The notes under the pieces: model-generated
What the model was told of the DNA's origin: nothing
Seen by the model: the letters and a program-made list of their open reading frames with translations, nothing else
Database searches by the model: none
Shown here: positions 27,584-37,772 of the stretch, one piece after another
How positions within the stretch are numbered: the first letter of the stretch is position 1
How the letters are laid out: each line of letters begins with the position of its first letter
Source: CAYQQU01 sp964419545
GTDB lineage: Bacteria; Bacteroidota; Bacteroidia; Chitinophagales; Saprospiraceae
Direction: 5' to 3'
Assembly: GCA_964419545.1 (NCBI GenBank)
Contig: CAYQQU010000002.1
Coordinates: forward strand, 105,413-169,412
DNA length: 64,000 nucleotides
Translations under genes and position numbers: made by a program

Positions 27584-30500
27584 ATGAACCACTTTTTACG
27601 ACATACTATGCACCCTCTTGGACTCGGCCTGCTGCTGCTCGTGCTGGCCGTAAGCTGGGTAGGCTACACCGAGGTGCTCCGCGCCACCGGCTCGCAGCAA
27701 GTGGATCCCACCGGCAGCGGCCTGGTGATGCTGGAAACCAACCGCCCCGATTTTGGCGATGTCGCCGCTTTCGACGGCCCCCGGAAAAGCCGGATCTATT
27801 TCAAGATCGCCAATCCCGGAGAAGTGGTGCACATCGGCTTGTCGCCGGAATACGACCCCCGCGGGGAAGTCTATGATTCCCTCGACGCCAGTGCCTATTT
27901 CTTCCGTATCCGGAAAGAAGACTACGACAGCGACGTGCAGAACGATCCGGTCGTTCACCCCTTGTTCTTCTCCAGTTCCGGTACCGGTTATACAGAAGAC
28001 CTTGGGCAGAAATTCAGAATAGACCAAAACACGGCCAACGTCACCGACTGGACGCAGGCTGCTTTTCCGATCTACGACGTCAGCTATCAGGACCCCGAAA
28101 GCAACGATCAGACGCCTTTTCTTTTCGAACCGCAGGATACCGGCCTCTATTTTATCGAATTTACCGATCTGGATTCGCCGGATGATCCGCAGGTGCGGGT
28201 GGATATCGGTTACTGGGATATCGCTGTGGTGGACAACGGGGTCGAAGTACCGGGCCGCCTGTTTTCCCGCCTGTGGGGTTTTCGTACGCCCGGGCTCAAC
28301 GGTGGCGGGCCGGCGCCGGAATGCAACTGGAACCAACAATTCAAAGGCGTTATTTATTCCTATACTTCCGACCAGTTTATTTCCGAAATCGACTTCACCA
28401 ATTCGCAGTTTCAAGGCCTGTCCTTTAACGTAGCGTTCAACCGGTTGGGTCCCAACACGGACGACGATTTCACGGACGAAATGCGGCGCATGTCGGTCGA
28501 AGGGGAAAACCTGACGCCCGAAATGGCCGAACACCTCATCTTCCTGGAACTGCCGGACACTTCGGCCAATTGTTTCCCCACCTCCCAGGCGGGCTGCGGG
28601 GAAGTGACCGGCACGGATATCTCCTGCGCCGACGGGGGCGGCTACGTCATCAACGTAGATGTCACCCTGCCCGGCCAGATCGACGTATTCATCAATTTTG
28701 GCGGCGACGAACTCGTCTTTTCCGATGATTCGCCGGACGTCAACCTCGTTACTTCTTTTACCGGTGACGACCTCAGCGTCACCATCGAATGGGACGGCCG
28801 GCGAGCCGACGGCAGCCTGCCTGACTTCGGGGAGGAGGTAGAGTTTATTATCAACTACCGGCAGGGAGTACAGCACTGGGGCATCTACGACGTGGAATTC
28901 ATGCGCCAGAATTTTTGTATTCGCACCATCAGTCCGGTTTGCGACGGCTCCATCCCGACGAGCTTTTTATACTATGACGACCGCAATATCTCCGGACAGT
29001 CCAGCCTCACCAACCCCAACGACAAGGACGGGCGGGAAGGCTGCGATTGTGAAGGACCGGGCTGCCGTACCTGGGATTTCTTCGACTTCGCCAGTGCTTC
29101 TGCTACCTGCGAAACCGTAGGCGACAACACCCAGGGGTACGGCGATAAAAATACCCTGAACACCTGGTGGTTTGCGAGCTCCCTGCAGGAGAAGGTCATC
29201 GTGCCGCTCTTTACCGGCCAGGTGGTCGGCGACAGCATCGTCTGTCTGGCTACCGGTACCGCAAACCTCGAAGCACAAGTGGCCGGCGCTACCGATCCGG
29301 TTACCTTCCAATGGACCGGCCCCAACGGCTTCACGGCCGGCACGGCGGCCATCGGCCCCCTCACCGAGCCGGGCCTCTACACCGTTACCATCAGCGACGG
29401 CGACGGGTGCAGCACGACGATCAACCGGAATGTCCAGATTTTCGATGTCATTACCTTCGAGCTGGACACGATGAACGTTACCTGCCCCACTGCGCCGAAC
29501 GGCCGCATCGAGGTGGTCAATGTCGCCGGCGGCAGCGGCAACTACGAATACTGCCTGAACGGCGACTGTCAGTCTTCGCCCGTATTTAACGGGCTGCCCA
29601 TCGGAAATTACCAGGTCGAAGTGGTTGACCTGGAGGCCGTCGGCTGCGACGGCATGACGGAAGTGGAACTGATCGGGCCTTCCGCACCGCCGGTCAACGT
29701 ATATCCCGATACCCTGTATATCTGCCGGGGAGATTCCATTATGATCCCCGCTACCGATCCGATCATCGGCTACGATTACCAGTGGACGCCGATGGAGGAC
29801 ATCGACGATCCCAATGCCATCGAACCTAAGGTTTATCCCCTGGCTACCACGCTCTATGAAGTGGATTACGTAGACCCCAACTCGCCGGACGACTGCGGTT
29901 TCTCCGAGTCGGTACTCGTTATCGTTTCCGAGGAGATCGGCCTGACCGTCGACGGCGGCGGGGTGACTTGCTCCGCGGATACGACCCTGGTGGCCAACGC
30001 GCTGGCTCCGGTTACTTTTGTGTGGTCGGTCGACGGGAACCCCGTAAGGACCAGCCCCGCGGGCGTGCTATCGGACAGCCTGGACGTAAACATCACGGAT
30101 TACGACAAACCGGTTACCGTCGTCGCCGCTTTCGATCTGAACGGCGTGCTTTCCTGTACGGACACAGTAACCACCGAAGTGACCGGCGGCCCGATCGAGC
30201 TCGACCTGCCGCAACCGGTAGCCATTTGCCTGGGCGAAATGATCGACGTTTCGGTTTCTTCTCCCTCGAATGATTCGCTGACGTATTCCTGGACTTCGAC
30301 GATCCCGGGCATCATTTCCGCCGGCGCCGATACGAATAGTCCGGACATCGATCCGCAGATCGGAGAAGGGTTCCTGATCCTTACGACCAGCAACGACCAG
30401 ACCGGCTGTTCCCGCGTCGATTCCATCCCGCTGCTGGTAGTGGATTCTACCCTGAGCATTGCTTTCGTCCCGGAGGTTCAGTGCAGCGGGGCCAAGGTTA

Positions 30501-33500
30501 CGTTCTCCAATACGACCAGCGATACGACGGGCCTGGATTTTGTCTGGGATTTCGGAGACAGCAACGGCAGCAACGAATTTAGCCCCACCTATACCTACAC
30601 GACGCCCGGCACTTACCAGGTGATCCTGTCGACAGGGCAAAACCTTTCCTGCGCCACGCCGGATACGGTAGAAGTCACGATCGGCGACAATAACCTTCAG
30701 GCCGGGTTTACTTACGAGATCAATTGTTTTGGCGCTACTGCAGAAATCAACTTCACCGACACCTCCCTCAACAACTTCCCCGGCGATCTGACCTACGCCT
30801 GGACCTTTACCGGGGGTACGCCGGCCACCAGCACGGAAGCGAACCCTACCCTGACGGTCACCGAAAACGGGACCATCACGGCGCAGCTGATCGCGACCTC
30901 CGAGAATGATTGTTCCGATACCGTCACTCAGAACATCAATCTGGAGCTGGTCATCATCGACCTGCAGGAAAATTATACCATTTGCGAAGGGGACATGGTC
31001 GGCTTGAATTCCGATCCCAATACCGATTACGACTACGTGTGGTCCGGTACTGACGGTTTTTCGAGTACGGAGGTGAACCCCGTGGTCAGCCCCGATCAGA
31101 CGACAGTGTACCAGGTGGAGATCCTGGGGGTCGGGGAAGATACCTGCTCGATCACCGAGGAGGTGACAGTGGAAGTGATCAGCTTCCCGGAGGATACGAC
31201 CGAAATATTCCGGCTCTGCCCCGGACAATCGGACACCCTGAGTTCCGGCCCGGATGATCCTGCTTATACGTATGCCTGGTCGCCCGCTACCGGCCTGACC
31301 GATACTACGGTCGCCAATCCCATATTTGTGGGAACGACCAGCCAGACCTATACCGTGACGGTGACCGAAACCGCGTCCGGCCTGGATTGCGAGGAGATAC
31401 GGACAGTAATCGTAATTGCACAGTCCGACATCGGGTTGGAAGCCCCCGACCTGGGCGTTTGTGAAGGGGACAACATCACCCTTTCGGCAACCACTCAGCA
31501 GAGTGCGACGATCGTGTGGTATGCCGATGCGGCGCTCACCGATTCCATCGGCGCCGGCCCTGACCTCTCCGTCGGGCCGTTCAGCGTCGGGCAGGATACC
31601 TGTTTTTACGTGCGGGCCTTTGACGAAGAAGGTTGTGAGGAAACCGAAGAGGTCTGTGTGACGGTATCCGACTGCTGTCCCGACTTTCCCATTAACGCCG
31701 TCGTCGTAGACGCCAATTGCGGCTTCGCCGACGGGCGGGCAACTGTAACACTGGGCGGCGTTCCCGCCGGTACGACCCTGCAATACGAATGGTCTAACGG
31801 CGCGACCACCCGCTCGGTGCTCGGCCTGGCGGGCGGCATCTACGAGGTGACCGTCACCGTAGTCGATACGCCGGATGACCTGTACGAAAACTGTAAGGCC
31901 GAACGCAAAGTGATTGTCAACGAGATCGGCGGGCCGCAGGTGGAAGTGGATACCCTGTTGCCCACCAACTGCCTCGGCGACAACGGCAGCATCACCCTGG
32001 ATATCGATAAGGGTACGCCGCCGTATACCGTAACCGGGACGGACGGGGTGAATACGTTCACCCAGACGGTGGATGCGCCGGGCCTGGTCCAATTCCCGGA
32101 CCTGGCGGAAGGCGATTACGAGTTTAAAATAACCGACGCCGAAGACTGCTCCGGATACGCGATCGCGACCGTCGACCGCGACGATTCCGCCATCATCAAA
32201 ATTGCGGTCACCGCCACCGATGTTTCCGAATGCGGTGCGGAGGACGGGCTGGTGAAAGTGGATATTACCGGCGGCGTCTCGCCTTACCAGGTGACGCTGA
32301 ATTCGCTCACTACTACGATTGACGGAACGACGACGGTCGAATTCCCCAACCGCCCCGCCGGGACCTACAAGGTGAAGGTGACGGATGCCGACAACTGTAT
32401 GAGCAAGGATACCACGGTATACATCAATGACCTTCCTTTTCCGGAAGTGCGCTGGACGGCGGAAGACGCCCTCTGCCCCGATGAACAGGGCCGGCTGATC
32501 TACGACGGTTCCGGCGCCGCCGATGAAGTTTTCACGGTCACGCTGGAAGGCGCCAACCTGGTAGTCGGTACAGTCGCCGGCGATCAGGCCGATACCCTCC
32601 ACCTGCCGCAGGAAAACTATCTCGTGACCCGCACCAGCACCGCCGATACCTGCGTTGCCCGCCGGGCATTCGTGATCAGCGGTCCGGATGAGCTTTCTTT
32701 CAACGTGCAATACACCGCCGAAACCTGTGATGATGATACCGGGCTGCCCAATATGGACGGTACGATCTCCGTCATCCAGATCACCGGCGGCACGCCCGCT
32801 TATCGCGTATTGATCGACGGCGTCGAAAGTCCGAATCCAAGAACGGACCTCCCGGCCGGCGCTTACAACATTGCGGTAGAAGACAGCCAGGGTTGTACAG
32901 CCGGAGAGACGGCCGTGGTGACCATCGATTCCTGTTCCACTCCCTGTCCGCCCATCGAGTTGAATATCTCGCAAACGGTGATCGACGCCGAGTGTAAGCA
33001 AAGTAATGGCGAAGCCCGGGTCTACGTGGGTGAACTGCCGGCGGGATCGATCCTCACCTACCTCTGGAGCACAGGGGATACCGACAGTATCGTCAGCGGT
33101 TTGGCGGAGGGCATCTACGAGGTGACCGTCACCGCCGAAATCCCCGGCCTGCCGCCCGAATGTTCGCCGGTAACCCAGGTAGAGATCGTCAACGTCAACG
33201 AGATCGGCGGTCCGGTCATCGCCGGTCCGACCGTGACCAACGCCAATTGCGTTGACTCAACAGGTAGCATCATGTTTGAGATCCTGGAAGGTGTCGGGCC
33301 ATTTACCGTAACCTGGAATCATCCGACCAGCCCACAGACCGTCGGCATGCCGGGCAACCTCGTCTTCGGCGATCTGCCGCCGGGGCGCTACGATTTCGAA
33401 GTAGCGGATAGCAACGACTGCGTGGCCAACGTTTCTGCGACCATCGGCCGGGACGATAGCGGTGAGATCGATTTTGAAGCCACGGCGACCGACGTTACGG

Positions 33501-36500
33501 ATTGCGGACTAGCTGACGGCGCTATCGCCGTGAGTATTACGAATGGCGTTGCGCCATTTACCATATTGGTAGAAGGAGTAGACCTGATTACGACCAATAG
33601 TACTTCGCCGCCTCCGTTCACCGGCTTGCCTGCGGGAATTTATGCGGTTTCCGTGACGGATGACCGGGGGTGCGTGTCAGAGCGAAAACTGGTCGTGATC
33701 AATGAAGGAATTCCACCGCAAGGCGAATGGACTGCTGCCAATCCGGATTGTCCTGGAGAATTGGGAACGCTGACCTACGACGGGGGCGGCGCCGCTAACG
33801 AATCGTGTATCGTACGTTACGCCGGCACCAATATCGTTATCGGTGTTTTCCCAGGCGATCAACCGGCTAATCTGACCGTACTGGCGGGGCAATACGAGAT
33901 CGAGTGTACAAACGGCATTGACACTTGCGGAGCCTATCGGGAAATATTTACCATTATTAATCCCGATCCTCTGGCATTTAATGTACAGTACGGCGACGAA
34001 ACCTGCGGCGAAGACGGTTTCATTTCGGTAATCGAGATTATGGGCGGCACACCGGGGTATGAGGTAAGGGTGATCGATGCAGACGGCGCGACCTTTACGG
34101 GGCCGTTGGTTACTGGGCTTGAAGACGGCAGCTACTCGGTAATAGTAGCCGATTCCCGCCTCTGCTCACTAGATGTCGACATCACCCTTGATTCGACCCT
34201 GTTCCAGCCCTGCCCGCCCGAGACGGTATTTGTATGCCCCGGCGTCGACTCCCCGATCAACATGGGAGCAGACACCACGCTGGATTATACCTGGATGCCG
34301 GGCGACCTGGTAAGCGATTCCACGATTGTAAACCCCACCGTGAATATCACGGATACTTTGTTACTGACCGTAACGATCGCCAATGACACCTGCAACCGGA
34401 CCTGCGAAGTGATGGTGATCCCTTATCCGGAGATGGGGCTGGCGGTGACGCCGCAGGATACCGTCCTGTGCGAACCCGATAGCGTTACCTTTACCGCTGA
34501 GTTTGTCAATCCGGCGATCGTCGATTCTATCGAATGGACGGATCTTTCCGGCACAGTGCTGGGCAGCGGGCCGTCCTATGGCAACTTCTTTGCGGCAAGC
34601 ACTACATTGGTCGCTACTGCTACGAGTACCGACGACTGTGTCGAGCGCGATACCGTTTCGGTGACGATCTTCGAGCTGCCCTGTCCGCCGGACACCCTCT
34701 TTGTGTGTCCGTTTACGGATGAGGTCATTGATGAGGTGGTGAACAATCCGACCTTCACCTACGAATGGTCGCCGGCTGATTTAGTGAGTGATCCGACCAT
34801 CGCGAATCCCACCGTCAACATCGGCTCTGGCGACGAACTCAACCTCACTCTGACGATCACGCGCGGCAACTGTACGCAAACCTGCGGAGTAGTGGTGTTA
34901 CCGTATCCTGAAGTCGGCCTGACCGCCTTCCCGGATACCAGCATCTGCGTCGGGGAGTCGGTAACGCTCCAGGCTGCCAGCAGCCTGCCGGCTACTTACG
35001 TCTGGTCGAACGGCCAGACCGGACCGGCGATCACTGTTGCGCCGACCGTGACGACCGACTACATCGTGACGGCGACGGATACCCTCAACAATTGTATGGA
35101 AATGGATACCGTAACGGTGACCGTCGACTCGATCGACGCGACGATCACACCGCCGATTGTGGCCTGCGATACGGTGAACACCGTCACGGTAAGCGTCAGC
35201 TCCAGTAACCCGAATCTGATCTGTGACTGGACGGTCACGCCGGGCGGGTTGGTCACACAGACGGGCTGTTCCGCAGAGATCCTGCCCATCCTCGGTACTG
35301 CGATCAACGTTGAGGTACTCGTTACGGACACCCTTACCGGCTGTACCCGAATATTGACCACGACGGTCGCTGTCGATCCCATCGACGCGACGATCACGCC
35401 GCCGGTCCAAGTTTGTGATGAAGGCGATCTGACGATTATTGAAGTCACTCCGGACAACCCCGACTGGACGTACGACTGGAGCGTAATGCCGGCGGGCGCG
35501 CTGGTCAGCATTAACGACAACAGCGTGTTGGTTCAGCCAATTGAAGGCGATACCGTGCAAGTCACAGTGATCGTTACCGATACGGTCACACAGTGCGACG
35601 CCATGTACATGACTACGGTAACCGTCCAGGAATTCGGTTCCCTGCCGGGCCCCATTTTCCTGTGTGAATCGGACACCATCGGTACGATCAATATTCCGGT
35701 GACGCCCACCTCGCCCGACTGGACTTATGAATGGACCGTAACGCCGGATGCTGCGCTGATTGCCGATAACGGCTCCGATATTGATGTCGAACCGGTAGTT
35801 GGCGAAGTAGTCAATATCTCGGTCATCGTGACCGACACGGTTACCCTATGCAGCGATACCCTCACGACGACCATCACGGTCGGTGAGCCCATCGAGCTCG
35901 AAGCACCGGGCGATACGATCATTTGCGAATTCCCGCCCTTCACCCTGGAAGCGAGCGCCAATCCCGATCTGCCGGGTGTGCTGTTCGAATGGTATGCGAA
36001 CGAAGTAGATCCCGATAGCCTGGTGGGTACCGAGCCGGTTTACACGGAAACGGATACCGTGCTCGGGATCACGAATTATATCGTGGTCGCTACGGACCCA
36101 GCTACCGGTTGTGAGGAAAGAGATACGGTAGTTGTCAATCTCGATCCGGTAATTGCCGAAATTACCGCGGATATCACCATTTGTGAGCCCACGGATTCTT
36201 TCACCGTCGTAGTCACGCCGAATAATCCCGACTGGACCTACCAGTGGTCGACCGTGCCGGACGGCGCGCTGACCAGCACCGACGGCGGGCAGGCCATCAT
36301 CGACCCCAGCGTGGCGGACGTAGTGACGGTCACGGCGGAAGTAGAGAACGAGTCAGGTTGTACCGAGACGCTGACGACCACGATCAAATACGCGCCGATC
36401 GAGGCAATGATAACGCCGGACACCACTTTGTGCGAACCGGTGGACTCTTTTGCTCTGGCCGTGACGCCGGGCAATCCCGACTGGACTTATGACTGGTCGT

Positions 36501-37675
36501 CCAATCCCGACGGCGGCATCCTGGTCGATAACGGCCCGGAGGTGATCGTCGACCCCGGTGTGGCCTCCGAGTACACAGTGGTGATCACCAATGAGGAAGG
36601 CTGCGAGGATACCCTGACCACCACGGTGACCATCGCCGATCCGATCGATCTGGAAATTTCGCCTTCGGATACGACCATCCTTTGTGCGCCCGATGAGGTC
36701 ACCTTCACCGCTACGGTAGGCACTACCAGTGACGACGTATTGATCGAGTGGTACGAAAATGAAGTGGACGACGCCAACCTGATCGATTCCGGTACTTCCA
36801 TTACGGTAACGCCGCCCAACGGATTCACCAACTACATCGCGGTGGCGACCGATACGATCACGGGTTGTGAGGAGCAGGATACGGCAACCGTTGTACTGAA
36901 ACCGATCGATGCCGGTATCACCGATCCGATCGTTTCCTGCGAACCGCTGCTGGAAGCGACGTTGACGGTGACCAATAACGATCCTATGCAGGAGTTGACC
37001 TACGACTGGTTCCCCGACGGCGCCATCATTGACGGCGACGGCACGGCAGAGGTCCTGGTCGACCCGGGAGTTGCTCAGAATTACGGGGTCATCGTCACCA
37101 ATCAGTTTGGCTGTGTGGATACCCTGGAAACATCAGTAACCATCGTCGATCTGGAGGTGTCCCTCGATCCCGATACGCTGACGATCTTCGCCGGAGAAAC
37201 GCCTACGCTGGAGGTGCTCGGTTGCGATGGCTGTACTTACGAATGGACGTCGGATACGGGCGATAATTCCTACCAGCCGGATGCTTTCAGCAATCCGGTG
37301 ACGGTTTCTCCCTCCGAGACGACCACCTATAGCGTTACCGTAAGCCAGTTAGGCTGCGATACCGTGCTGAGCATAACGGTGCTAGTCATCCCGAGTTGTC
37401 CGGAAAGCGTCTACATCCCGAACGCCTTTACGCCGAACGACGATGGGCTGAACGATGTCTTCCGGGTGCGCAGTGAAGTCATCACCGATCTTTTCATCAT
37501 GATCTATGACCGGTGGGGCGAAAAGGTCTTCGAGACCGACCGGATCGACGGCGCCTGGGACGGCACTTTCAATGGCGAGCGCCTGCCGCCGGATGTGTAC
37601 GGCTACTACGTGCGCTGGACTTGCCCGGGTGGCGAAACTGAAGAAGCGAGTGGCAACGTGACCATCCTGCGCTGA
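27584..37675 (+). CDS. Giant CHU_C/T9SS surface adhesin with PKD, SprB-like and Ig-like repeats
   Basis: 3363 residues from the ATG at 27584 (a TTG 30 bases upstream is rejected). A signal peptide (LGLGLLLLVLAVSWVGYTEV) is followed by a ~450-residue N-terminal region of unknown fold and mixed SprB-like and PKD domains (PKD at ~961-1036, FVWDFGDSNGSNEFSPTYTY). Residues ~1362-2209 are a ~425-residue block present twice; ~2209-2514 is a second, shorter duplication. About eight Ig-like repeats of 70-85 residues fill ~2514-3190, each with a DWTYDW-type core. The CHU_C domain (~3272-3363, YIPNAFTPNDDGLNDVF) directs T9SS export. A role in adhesion or gliding is inferred from architecture and from the adjacent PorP/SprF and OmpA genes. 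It ends in a strong terminator at 37710. Confidence 0.9.
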   Translation: MNHFLRHTMHPLGLGLLLLVLAVSWVGYTEVLRATGSQQVDPTGSGLVMLETNRPDFGDVAAFDGPRKSRIYFKIANPGEVVHIGLSPEYDPRGEVYDSLDASAYFFRIRKEDYDSDVQNDPVVHPLFFSSSGTGYTEDLGQKFRIDQNTANVTDWTQAAFPIYDVSYQDPESNDQTPFLFEPQDTGLYFIEFTDLDSPDDPQVRVDIGYWDIAVVDNGVEVPGRLFSRLWGFRTPGLNGGGPAPECNWNQQFKGVIYSYTSDQFISEIDFTNSQFQGLSFNVAFNRLGPNTDDDFTDEMRRMSVEGENLTPEMAEHLIFLELPDTSANCFPTSQAGCGEVTGTDISCADGGGYVINVDVTLPGQIDVFINFGGDELVFSDDSPDVNLVTSFTGDDLSVTIEWDGRRADGSLPDFGEEVEFIINYRQGVQHWGIYDVEFMRQNFCIRTISPVCDGSIPTSFLYYDDRNISGQSSLTNPNDKDGREGCDCEGPGCRTWDFFDFASASATCETVGDNTQGYGDKNTLNTWWFASSLQEKVIVPLFTGQVVGDSIVCLATGTANLEAQVAGATDPVTFQWTGPNGFTAGTAAIGPLTEPGLYTVTISDGDGCSTTINRNVQIFDVITFELDTMNVTCPTAPNGRIEVVNVAGGSGNYEYCLNGDCQSSPVFNGLPIGNYQVEVVDLEAVGCDGMTEVELIGPSAPPVNVYPDTLYICRGDSIMIPATDPIIGYDYQWTPMEDIDDPNAIEPKVYPLATTLYEVDYVDPNSPDDCGFSESVLVIVSEEIGLTVDGGGVTCSADTTLVANALAPVTFVWSVDGNPVRTSPAGVLSDSLDVNITDYDKPVTVVAAFDLNGVLSCTDTVTTEVTGGPIELDLPQPVAICLGEMIDVSVSSPSNDSLTYSWTSTIPGIISAGADTNSPDIDPQIGEGFLILTTSNDQTGCSRVDSIPLLVVDSTLSIAFVPEVQCSGAKVTFSNTTSDTTGLDFVWDFGDSNGSNEFSPTYTYTTPGTYQVILSTGQNLSCATPDTVEVTIGDNNLQAGFTYEINCFGATAEINFTDTSLNNFPGDLTYAWTFTGGTPATSTEANPTLTVTENGTITAQLIATSENDCSDTVTQNINLELVIIDLQENYTICEGDMVGLNSDPNTDYDYVWSGTDGFSSTEVNPVVSPDQTTVYQVEILGVGEDTCSITEEVTVEVISFPEDTTEIFRLCPGQSDTLSSGPDDPAYTYAWSPATGLTDTTVANPIFVGTTSQTYTVTVTETASGLDCEEIRTVIVIAQSDIGLEAPDLGVCEGDNITLSATTQQSATIVWYADAALTDSIGAGPDLSVGPFSVGQDTCFYVRAFDEEGCEETEEVCVTVSDCCPDFPINAVVVDANCGFADGRATVTLGGVPAGTTLQYEWSNGATTRSVLGLAGGIYEVTVTVVDTPDDLYENCKAERKVIVNEIGGPQVEVDTLLPTNCLGDNGSITLDIDKGTPPYTVTGTDGVNTFTQTVDAPGLVQFPDLAEGDYEFKITDAEDCSGYAIATVDRDDSAIIKIAVTATDVSECGAEDGLVKVDITGGVSPYQVTLNSLTTTIDGTTTVEFPNRPAGTYKVKVTDADNCMSKDTTVYINDLPFPEVRWTAEDALCPDEQGRLIYDGSGAADEVFTVTLEGANLVVGTVAGDQADTLHLPQENYLVTRTSTADTCVARRAFVISGPDELSFNVQYTAETCDDDTGLPNMDGTISVIQITGGTPAYRVLIDGVESPNPRTDLPAGAYNIAVEDSQGCTAGETAVVTIDSCSTPCPPIELNISQTVIDAECKQSNGEARVYVGELPAGSILTYLWSTGDTDSIVSGLAEGIYEVTVTAEIPGLPPECSPVTQVEIVNVNEIGGPVIAGPTVTNANCVDSTGSIMFEILEGVGPFTVTWNHPTSPQTVGMPGNLVFGDLPPGRYDFEVADSNDCVANVSATIGRDDSGEIDFEATATDVTDCGLADGAIAVSITNGVAPFTILVEGVDLITTNSTSPPPFTGLPAGIYAVSVTDDRGCVSERKLVVINEGIPPQGEWTAANPDCPGELGTLTYDGGGAANESCIVRYAGTNIVIGVFPGDQPANLTVLAGQYEIECTNGIDTCGAYREIFTIINPDPLAFNVQYGDETCGEDGFISVIEIMGGTPGYEVRVIDADGATFTGPLVTGLEDGSYSVIVADSRLCSLDVDITLDSTLFQPCPPETVFVCPGVDSPINMGADTTLDYTWMPGDLVSDSTIVNPTVNITDTLLLTVTIANDTCNRTCEVMVIPYPEMGLAVTPQDTVLCEPDSVTFTAEFVNPAIVDSIEWTDLSGTVLGSGPSYGNFFAASTTLVATATSTDDCVERDTVSVTIFELPCPPDTLFVCPFTDEVIDEVVNNPTFTYEWSPADLVSDPTIANPTVNIGSGDELNLTLTITRGNCTQTCGVVVLPYPEVGLTAFPDTSICVGESVTLQAASSLPATYVWSNGQTGPAITVAPTVTTDYIVTATDTLNNCMEMDTVTVTVDSIDATITPPIVACDTVNTVTVSVSSSNPNLICDWTVTPGGLVTQTGCSAEILPILGTAINVEVLVTDTLTGCTRILTTTVAVDPIDATITPPVQVCDEGDLTIIEVTPDNPDWTYDWSVMPAGALVSINDNSVLVQPIEGDTVQVTVIVTDTVTQCDAMYMTTVTVQEFGSLPGPIFLCESDTIGTINIPVTPTSPDWTYEWTVTPDAALIADNGSDIDVEPVVGEVVNISVIVTDTVTLCSDTLTTTITVGEPIELEAPGDTIICEFPPFTLEASANPDLPGVLFEWYANEVDPDSLVGTEPVYTETDTVLGITNYIVVATDPATGCEERDTVVVNLDPVIAEITADITICEPTDSFTVVVTPNNPDWTYQWSTVPDGALTSTDGGQAIIDPSVADVVTVTAEVENESGCTETLTTTIKYAPIEAMITPDTTLCEPVDSFALAVTPGNPDWTYDWSSNPDGGILVDNGPEVIVDPGVASEYTVVITNEEGCEDTLTTTVTIADPIDLEISPSDTTILCAPDEVTFTATVGTTSDDVLIEWYENEVDDANLIDSGTSITVTPPNGFTNYIAVATDTITGCEEQDTATVVLKPIDAGITDPIVSCEPLLEATLTVTNNDPMQELTYDWFPDGAIIDGDGTAEVLVDPGVAQNYGVIVTNQFGCVDTLETSVTIVDLEVSLDPDTLTIFAGETPTLEVLGCDGCTYEWTSDTGDNSYQPDAFSNPVTVSPSETTTYSVTVSQLGCDTVLSITVLVIPSCPESVYIPNAFTPNDDGLNDVFRVRSEVITDLFIMIYDRWGEKVFETDRIDGAWDGTFNGERLPPDVYGYYVRWTCPGGETEEASGNVTILR
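31670..34209 (+). repeat. Diverged ~425-residue tandem duplication inside the giant adhesin
   Basis: Copy 1 runs about 31670-32940 and copy 2 about 32941-34209. Matching landmarks occur in the same order: VVVDANCGFADGRA / TVIDAECKQSNGEA; GGIYEVTVTV / EGIYEVTVTA; VNEIGGP in both; RWTAEDALCPDEQG / EWTAANPDCPGELG; LSFNVQYTAETC / LAFNVQYGDETC. The copies are clearly diverged, so the duplication is old at the protein level. Confidence 0.8.
35125..37150 (+). repeat. Tandem Ig-like repeats in the giant adhesin
   Basis: About eight protein-level repeats of 70-85 residues. Recurring pieces are IDATITPP / IEAMITPD / IDAGITDP at the start, CDW or DWTYDW/DWTYEW/DWTYQW near the middle and VTDTxTxC...TTTV at the end. 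DNA identity between units is low, so these are functional protein repeats rather than recent expansions. Confidence 0.75.
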
Positions 37676-37709
37676 TCAGATCACCCGATTTCTATCGATT
37701 ACTATCTTT

Positions 37710-37744
37710 ATAACCCCCATTTTCTTGCTGAAGATGGGGGTTAT
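37710..37744 (+). terminator. Intrinsic terminator of the adhesin unit
   Basis: An 11-base perfect stem, ATAACCCCCAT (37710-37720) with ATGGGGGTTAT (37734-37744), a 13-base loop, and a T-run at 37748-37752. It lies 35 bases after the giant adhesin stop and should end the PorP-OmpA-adhesin transcript. Confidence 0.85.
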
Positions 37745-37772
37745 GCATTTTTAAATTTTAAAAAAAAATTAT

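Noticed and set aside
30068..33001. 977-codon open frame antisense to the giant adhesin
   Set aside because: Arises from the GC-rich codon use of the adhesin; the translation is Gly/Arg/Val/Asp-rich with no domain, signal or plausible operon.
35125..37150. CRISPR-like periodicity
   Set aside because: Periodicity is at the protein level (70-85 codons), continuous in frame, with no identical DNA repeats or spacers.
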